Positions 9,850 to 15,410 of a DNA stretch of 15,410 nucleotides are shown here, in pieces. Within the stretch, counting starts at the first letter, position 1, and every line of letters begins with the position of its first letter. Below the pieces are notes generated by a model. The model ran no database searches and was not told the DNA's origin. It saw only the letters and a list, made by a program, of their open reading frames with translations. The position numbers and the translations under genes were made by a program. This DNA is from Smittium mucronatum (Eukaryota; Kickxellomycota; Harpellomycetes; Harpellales; Legeriomycetaceae). The DNA is taken from NCBI GenBank assembly GCA_001953115.1, contig LSSL01004491.1:1-15410 (forward strand), in the 5' to 3' direction.

Positions 9850-10759
9850 CGAGTTATTAATTCCAAATCTGAAGAAATATACAGATCTGTTTAATTTAAA
9901 TAGGGAATCTGTATTGCCCGTAGTATTTCGTTATTTTTATGGATAACATAGTTCAATTTATCAAATAGGGAATTATAAAATATGGGAAATCGATTATACA
10001 TTCAGTGCAAATTAATATGATGAAAAGTGTAGATATTTTTGGAGACCCATCGTAGCAATTAAAAAAAAACTGTTTAATATATAAAAAAAAAACCTAATAA
10101 AACAACTTTTATCTTGTAATAAATGTATTTTTAAATATAAGGATTGGAAGTAGAAGTTACAAAAAGCAGAGTGTTATAAGCTTTAATTTTAATTTGTAAA
10201 TAATGTCAAAAGTTCTAGAAGAGATCACGCAAATATTTTATTAATTATAAGGCTCAAATTATTTTTAAACTCGAACTATATTTTTTAGATAACATATCAA
10301 TATTTTTTTTATTGCAAAACTCTAAAAAATATTTAGGAAAAAATTCCAAAAATAATTTTTCGAAATTTGTAGGTATCTGTGGTGTAGAGGTATGAAAATA
10401 TTGAACTTAACCTGTAAATCCAATAAATAAATAAGACAGATTAGTATGGGAAAAATGAAGATAGATATTAGAAACAAAAAAATCTTATAAATAATCCAAG
10501 AAATTTTCATCATAATAATCTCAAAAGCGGTTTATATCCACCTAAGAAAATTTATGCAAATTTTTTATTTCGAATTAATTAAAAGAGTTTAGGAGTAAAT
10601 TCTGCGTTGAACTAAACCAGACTTTTATAAAGGTTTATAATATTTTTAGAAAAATAGATTAATCTGAACCAAAAAAACCCTCCATTTCGAAAAAAAAAAA
10701 ATTGGCCAAGGGTAGCACAAAAGGTCTCAATGAGCTTCAATAAAAAAAATATAATAATT

Positions 10760-10831
10760 AGAAAATAATCTAGCGCTAAAAAATAATATAGGGTTAAAAA
10801 ATAATCTAGTGCTAAAAAATAATATAGGGTT
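10760..10831. repeat. Tandem repeat, two 36-bp units each made of two 18-bp halves
   Basis: The 36-base unit occurs twice in tandem with only a couple of differences. Within it the two halves, AAAAAATAATCTAGYGCT and AAAAAATAATATAGGGTT, are clearly related, so the array can also be read as four 18-mers. The repetitive peptide LTLYYFLALDYF encoded on the minus strand (10612-10845) is a by-product of the repeat, not evidence for a gene. Confidence 0.85.
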
Positions 10832-11203
10832 AATAAATACCCCAAGATTTCAAATCGAAATATTTAAATGATTTCAAGAGAAGGGTTGGTGTTTAGAGTT
10901 TAAAATAATTATAAAGTTGGAAATCTAATGATAATAAAAGCGGAAAAAAGGCTATTTTATTGATTATAAACTATGTTTTTCGAATTTTAAGTTTAAAGAT
11001 AACAATTAAAAAAACAATGCGGCAATTTTAATTTAGGGAAACTAGAGAAAGAAAAAAACATTAAAATTAAGGGGTGGGGGTGTACATTTATTCATTATTT
11101 ATTAGTAATTTGCAATCTTTTTGTAATAATTCTTGATAATTTTGAGTTTTGCATACATTGTGTATTTAAATTCGAATAAAACGTATTTTTTAAACTCAGC
11201 TCT

Positions 11204-11256
11204 AAAAAAATTGTGCCTAATAAAATTTTTTTAAGTTTATTCGGCACGATTTTTTC
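11204..11256. repeat. Strong imperfect hairpin
   Basis: AATTGTGCCTAATAAAATT (11209-11227) is followed after five bases by its near-inverse AAGTTTATTCGGCACGATT (11233-11251), and the flanking A run pairs with the following T run. The stem is about 23 bp with two or three mismatches. It may be two short transposon ends left head to head, a small foldback element or a transcript hairpin; nothing distinguishes these here. Confidence 0.7.
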
Positions 11257-11382
11257 TCATTTTATATGTATTTAAATTGCCTCATTATTGTTAGATATAG
11301 TTTATTTTATTTCCGCACATTGTTTTGGCTGAATTTGTATAGAGATGGAATATCAAAATATTGATTAAATGTTCAAAATCTA

Positions 11383-11524
11383 CTAATGTTTTTAATAATA
11401 TCCTATTTTTCATCAAAATCATACTGATTTGTTGAAAAGAATACTAAATGTAAATTTTTTAGTGTTTTTGGTTGTTACACGGGGCTTAATTTGGTCCTAA
11501 AATTCAATCAAATACATAATAATT
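11383..11524 (+). repeat. Copy A of a dispersed inverted repeat
   Basis: This 142-base segment is matched in reverse complement by 12410-12549. By eye about four bases in five agree, with long exact blocks such as GATTTGTTGAAAAG and CCTAAAATTCAATCAAATACAT. Similarity falls away abruptly on both sides. The two copies are separated by about 885 bases with no recognisable coding content. They may be eroded ends of one element or two insertions of the same short element. Confidence 0.75.
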
Positions 11525-12149
11525 TTTTTCGCGTTTTAGGTTTTGTAATATTTTTTATTTTTTTAGTTTTTTAATGTGATATCACACTTTTGAATCATAA
11601 TAAAAAATTTCAAATCATATTAATAATTTTAGTATAACTTCAAACAGTATATGCTATAAGATAAGAACAGAGTGGGATGATAGAAATGATGAAGACCATA
11701 GTGAATAGTAAATCAAATAAAATCTACTCGCAATAAGGTATAATGCAATATTTTTTGGATCTTAAGAGTTGTCTCACTTTCTAATTAAGATTATTAAAAA
11801 CCTAGATGAATACTTAATTTTAAAATTGATTTCAATTCTGATCAAAATAAATACCTTGAGATTATATATCGGATGAAGGGCTTATTTTTGTTGAGTAAAT
11901 TGAAAATATAAAGTGATTATATCTTTGCAAGGGATATAAAGATTATGTGAATACATGGAATATTCCAAAATTTAAAAAACGAGTAAAATTCAATCATAAC
12001 TGCACCATTAGATTATTTAACATAATAATTTGTAAAGAAAAGTTATGAATTATACAGATTTTTATTTAAAAAATAAAAAGGATAGATTGTATAAAAGAAA
12101 TTCCATTTATAGAAAATTTTAATTTATTGTAAAAGAAAACAAATTTAGA

Positions 12150-12224
12150 GAGGGGCGGGGGGCAAGAAAATGATTGGGAGAGGAAATGATGGGGTGAGGG
12201 AGTGAGGGGACAGGGGAGAATACT
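12150..12224 (+). other. G-rich purine tract in AT-rich DNA
   Basis: The plus strand carries many runs of three to six G separated by A and a few T, an abrupt contrast with the surrounding sequence. Several consecutive G runs are close enough to form a G-quadruplex. A shorter tract of the same kind, GGGGTGGGGG, lies at 11071-11080. No gene is associated with either. Confidence 0.6.
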
Positions 12225-12409
12225 CACTTTTTTTAATTTTATTATCTGATATGCAATTTCGTGGACCGAATCTCAATACATTTTGTTAATAGTAGTATTT
12301 TAAAATCGTATAAAATGGTTCAATATCTGTAATTTACACTTTTTTCTTTTTTAAAAAAAACATGAAATTCTGGGTTTACCAATTTTGTTAACTTTTTTGC
12401 TTTCTCCAG

Positions 12410-12549
12410 AATTAGTATGTATTTGATTGAATTTTAGGGCCAAATTACGACCTGTGTAACATCAAAAAGTATGAAAATTTTAAATTTAGTTTTCTTTTCA
12501 ACAAATCAATATGTTTTTGATGAAACTTGGATATTTTTAAAAATATTAG
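12410..12549 (-). repeat. Copy B of the dispersed inverted repeat
   Basis: This is the reverse-complement partner of 11383-11524. No third copy was spotted elsewhere in the window. Confidence 0.75.
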
Positions 12550-14771
12550 TGTATTTTTTCGACTAAACTCAAAATATTTATTGTATTTTTCGCAATTTTC
12601 AAACAACCTTTTATGAGGTTTAAATAACTATAATCAGTGTAACCATTTGATGAAAAGGAACTAAAAAAATAACCCCATATTTTTTTAAAAAAAATTCCAA
12701 AACAAAAATCAAGTTAAAGCGCGAAAATTAATAATTCTTTTTAGGGTTCAAAATAATGCTTTTTAGAAGAAATAAAATGTAAGAAAAAAAATTCCCCCGA
12801 AACTCTAGAAATATGCCTCAAATTTCCAAGCTGTTTCTTTTATTTGAGCCAATTTTTTCTGTGAATTGAATATATTTTTTGTTTTATATTATATTTTTTT
12901 AATCATAGCATGATTTTTTTTTAATAAACCCCATAGGTTACCTTTATTCCAAATATGAACCGGAATATCGAATTCGGAAAATTTATAATATTTTAAAAGT
13001 TTTTCTTGAATTATACTGTTAAAAAAATATTATTGAAATTTTTGATATTTTTACAAAGTAGAATTTATTTGAACCGGATTAAACGGGGTTTGGAGTTAAT
13101 ATGGTATCTAAAAATGTTTGTTTGAAAAAAAATTAAAAAATTCTAGATTTTTTTTCACCTTTTTAATCTTCTTTCTAATTAATTTAATGGATTAAACTAA
13201 ACTCAAAATAAAACTTTCAAAAAATTTGAAATGAAAAATGAAAAATTGAAAGATTAAGTTTTTATTAAAAAACTAATCCGATATCGATTCAATTTTTTTT
13301 TGACATTCTGTCAAATAAACCGTCGATTTTTTAGTTTTATATGTTATAAAGGTTGTAAAAAGTGTTATTAAAAAACTTTATTATCAAATTATTGATTTTT
13401 TTCTCCTTTAAACAAACTTTTATTAAAGCATCGGTGTTAAATTTGAGTGGTAAAATAAATAAATAAATGAAAATATCATTTTTTTAAAATATTTGGCTCA
13501 GTATAATTCTATTAGACAGAAAAAAAAAAAGAAGGCATAAAGGAAATAAAAAAACCCATTTTACAATTATTGAGTTAATTTTACTATTTTATAAAAATGA
13601 AAAGAATTGGCATCGCATTTATATAAATCCAAGATAATCCAGCCCTACTTTAATTTTAAAATTACAAAAAAAGAATTAAACATTTAATTTTAAATGATAC
13701 ATGTGTAAAAGGTAAAATACCATTCCGCTAAAAAAATAGTATATAGCCAGAATGATCAATAAAACTTTAATTCTTGTGAAAGTATATGTATATTTTTTAA
13801 TTAAATTTAACAGGTTGGATAAAATTTATTTTATTTTTGTTAAGTTTCATTTTTATAACTTATCTAATCAATTAAATTGATTTATATCTGGATATTTTTT
13901 TGTGTATTTCATCGCCATCTCCATCCCGAATTTTATTTTATTTTTAACTGTATTTTTTTATTCTAAATTTTTTTTGGGAAATATTCTATTTTTGAATTTC
14001 ACCCTTTCCATTAAAAAATTAAATTTGATCATTTTTAACCAAAAAAGTGCTGATTTATCAAATATGGTTACATATTTTCTAAAAAAAATAATCCCAGAAC
14101 CAATTTTTAATACAAAATAGTTTTATCAATAAATATTTCACTTCGAGTGTTTATGGATCTAAATAACGGCATACATTTTTACTTTGACAAATCTTTAATT
14201 ATTTTATAAAAATCATTCTTTCTTCAATACAGTTCTAGTTTTTTTGATTTTAAGCTTATAAATTTAAAGATTGAAATTTTAAATTTAAATAATTTGTATA
14301 TTAGCGAGAATCTCAAAAAACTATCCACTGATAACTTGTAAATAATATGTATTTTTTGTCTTTCAAAAAAAATATTAGAAAAATATTAAAAATTGAATTA
14401 TACTATTAAAAATTAAATTATATGATAAAATTTTTCCAAAAATCACTCAAATTTAATTTATAAAGATGTTTTCTTTTGAAAAAGGTTTGGTTTAAGTCGT
14501 AGTGGTATTAATAAACGTTATCTTTGAATCTTATAATTTTTAATAAATTAACTGTTAATATTATTTTTTCTGACTAACAATTGTTCGCATTCAAGAGTTT
14601 TTAATAATATAAGAAAATTTATGGGGTTTTTTTTTATATTCAATAAATTTTAAAAAAATAGCTAAAATTTGCCGTATATTTTGAGCTTTTTAGTTTTTAT
14701 AAGATTTTTTATATAGTTTAAAACTACTTATCTTAAAGAAAAGTTTTTATTGTTTTTTTATTTATTCAGGG
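12550..14771. other. Gene-free, extremely AT-rich stretch
   Basis: Apart from long A and T runs and a few TAAA units near 13453-13469, nothing is recognised on either strand. The 72-codon frame at 13902-14120 is made of Phe, Ile, Leu, Asn and Lys codons, as expected of random AT-rich sequence, and is not called. Confidence 0.5.
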
Positions 14772-14814
14772 TGTAAGAGTCCTAACGGTTCTTGGAAAAT
14801 ACTAGGGATATAAT

Positions 14815-14820
14815 TTTATT
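14815..14820 (-). terminator. Possible poly(A) signal in the LTR
   Basis: AATAAA on the minus strand, downstream of the TATA box and about 43 bases before the LTR end, a usual position for the 3' processing signal of an LTR retrotransposon. In AT-rich DNA the hexamer alone is weak evidence. Confidence 0.4.
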
Positions 14821-14878
14821 CTGACTAAGGTATATTTCAAACGGAGGAGGAATGAAAGGATAAGAAAACTAATTGAAA

Positions 14879-14910
14879 AGCTTGCATTCCAAAAAGTGGG
14901 AATGCGAGCT
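14879..14910 (-). promoter_or_regulatory. Stem-loop inside the LTR
   Basis: AGCTTGCATTCC (14879-14890) and GGAATGCGAGCT (14899-14910) are inverse of each other except for one G-T type mismatch, giving a 12-bp stem with an 8-base loop. It starts two bases after the TATA box in the direction of transcription, so it would fall at or just before the start of the R region of the transcript. Confidence 0.65.
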
Positions 14911-14911
14911 G

Positions 14912-14917
14912 TTTATA
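14912..14917 (-). promoter_or_regulatory. TATA box of the chromovirus LTR
   Basis: TATAAA on the minus strand inside the LTR, about 85 bases from the LTR start. In a full-length element the 5' LTR copy would drive the genomic transcript. It is immediately followed by the hairpin at 14910-14879. Confidence 0.55.
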
Positions 14918-15003
14918 AAGGATAAGAGGTAAATTGCTAATAGATAATATGAAACTTTAATCAAGGGGTAATGTGCGTAATCAATAATGATTGGATCATT
15001 ACA

Positions 15004-15015
15004 CTACCCTACCTT
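15004..15015 (-). other. Polypurine tract next to the 3' LTR
   Basis: AAGGTAGGGTAG on the minus strand touches the inferred LTR start. In LTR retrotransposons a purine-rich stretch at this place primes plus-strand DNA synthesis. It has two T interruptions, so it is a reasonable but not perfect tract. Confidence 0.5.
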
Positions 15016-15092
15016 AAGAAAAGTACCGATCTGAAAAAAAAAATTGCATTCTAAGACCAAAATATGTAGTGTCAGAGGGTGTAGGAACGGCT

Positions 15093-15410
15093 TTAGCGGC
15101 GTTTAGAGTTTTGAAAATCCAAAATTTTTTCTAAATTTGGGCCCCCCTCCCCACCACCCCTCCCTCCCTCGCTACGCTTAGGGGGCCCCACCCTCCCGCG
15201 TCGCAAGCTCCTTTGGGGGGGCCCACCGGATGGGGGCGGGGATCCTGGATAGGGAAGAGGAGGGCTGAAAAATCGTATGTATGAAATTCTTAATGGTATA
15301 CGGGGTTTATTAGGGTATCTCTCGTGGAATTCTGATATCAGGTCGTAACAGTCCAAGTTAGATGCAGGTTCCCATGAACGGTCGGCTGGAGTATATCCTT
15401 TCCAGTCTAA
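15093..15410 (-). CDS. Ty3/Gypsy chromovirus polyprotein, C-terminal chromodomain (5' partial)
   Basis: The minus-strand frame enters from the right edge of the window and is open for 105 codons to a TAA at 15093-15095. It begins with DWKGYTPADRSWEPASNL, followed by DCYDLISEFHERYPNKP: the WKGY and WEP-NL motifs and closing helix of a chromodomain, as fused to the integrase of chromoviruses, where it steers integration by binding chromatin. The rest is a Pro/Gly/Arg-rich tail with a doubled unit (GPPQRSLRRGRV, then GPPKRSEGGRGG) encoded by very GC-rich DNA, ending LEKILDFQNSKRR. The frame is intact and the LTR follows, so this copy may be recent. Gag, protease, RT, RNase H and most of the integrase lie outside the window. 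Confidence 0.87.
   Translation of the reverse strand, partial: LDWKGYTPADRSWEPASNLDCYDLISEFHERYPNKPRIPLRISYIRFFSPPLPYPGSPPPSGGPPQRSLRRGRVGPPKRSEGGRGGGEGGPNLEKILDFQNSKRR
15135..15245. repeat. GC-rich island with a duplicated unit
   Basis: Runs of C and G dominate here in sharp contrast to the AT-rich window. Two tandem related units run from about 15159 to 15188 and 15190 to 15222, each starting CCCTCCC and ending in a G run plus GCCC. The island lies inside the chromovirus reading frame and encodes its Pro/Gly/Arg-rich tail. Confidence 0.7.

Larger units (their letters stand above)
9021..10759. other. Gene-free AT-rich stretch
   Basis: No coding sequence is supported here. It holds a TA microsatellite (about 9636-9650), an AAT microsatellite (9823-9849) and many A or T runs. 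The open stretch at 10322-10513 on the minus strand encodes only low-complexity Ile/Phe/Leu and is taken as chance. Confidence 0.5.
14772..15003 (-). repeat. 3' LTR of a Ty3/Gypsy chromovirus
   Basis: Read on the minus strand the 232-base segment starts TGTAATGATCC and ends CTCTTACA, the TG...CA boundaries of an LTR with a 5-bp inverted end (TGTAA/TTACA). It lies 89 bases beyond the stop codon of the chromodomain polyprotein and directly after a purine-rich stretch, as a 3' LTR should. It contains TATAAA and AATAAA in the right order and a stem-loop between them. The other LTR is outside the window, so the borders are inferred from structure. The adjoining five bases, CAGGG on the plus strand (14767-14771), would be the target duplication. 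Confidence 0.8.

Noticed and set aside
10612..10845. 77-codon minus-strand frame with repeated LTLYYFLALDYF
   Set aside because: Product of the 18/36-bp tandem repeat and poly-A runs; no coding signature.
11576..11587. 12-base palindrome TGTGATATCACA
   Set aside because: Perfect, but short and isolated; no neighbouring promoter or gene gives it meaning.
13902..14120. 72-codon hydrophobic plus-strand frame
   Set aside because: Composition is what random AT-rich DNA gives (Phe, Ile, Leu, Asn, Lys); no start context or partner exons.

Overview
This window is AT-rich, TE-rich eukaryotic DNA. It holds one intact host gene. The organism is most likely a fungus, possibly an early-diverging one. 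That is an inference from the single-lipoyl, fungal-type pyruvate dehydrogenase E2, its five short GT-AG introns, and the mix of Mutator, Copia and chromodomain Ty3/Gypsy elements. The species cannot be named from the sequence.

Layout. (1) 1-3353 is a complete Mutator-like DNA transposon (MULE). Its terminal inverted repeats of about 614 bp differ at only three positions. Between them lies a badly decayed MULE transposase on the minus strand, in which the first catalytic Asp block, the middle DDE blocks, the SWIM zinc finger and a zinc knuckle can still be read across several frames. (2) 3354-5800 is a graveyard. It contains a short repeated motif (3454-3541), an unidentified decayed reading frame on the minus strand (3843-4487), and the tail of a Copia polyprotein on the minus strand (late RT through RNase H to the C-terminus, 5155-5780). 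(3) 6010-7973 is the host gene, a six-exon dihydrolipoamide acetyltransferase (PDH complex E2, 514 aa) with an intact frame and catalytic residues. (4) 7974-14771 is non-coding and very AT-rich. It has a possible decayed ORF (about 8655-9020), microsatellites, an 18/36-bp tandem repeat, a strong hairpin, two isolated G-rich tracts, and a 140-bp sequence repeated in inverted orientation (11383 and 12410). (5) 14772-15410 is the 3' end of a Ty3/Gypsy chromovirus on the minus strand: chromodomain C-terminus of the polyprotein with a GC-rich Pro/Gly/Arg tail, polypurine tract, and a 232-bp LTR with TATA box, poly(A) signal and hairpin. The rest of that element lies beyond the window.

The E2 gene works with off-window PDH subunits in the mitochondrion. 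Everything else with a recognisable identity is mobile-element DNA of different ages. The MULE ends and the chromovirus look young; the MULE transposase, the Copia relic and the two unidentified frames are old. No new multi-gene system is evident. The most unusual observations are near-perfect long MULE ends around a dead transposase, and an unidentified decayed protein frame at 3843-4487.
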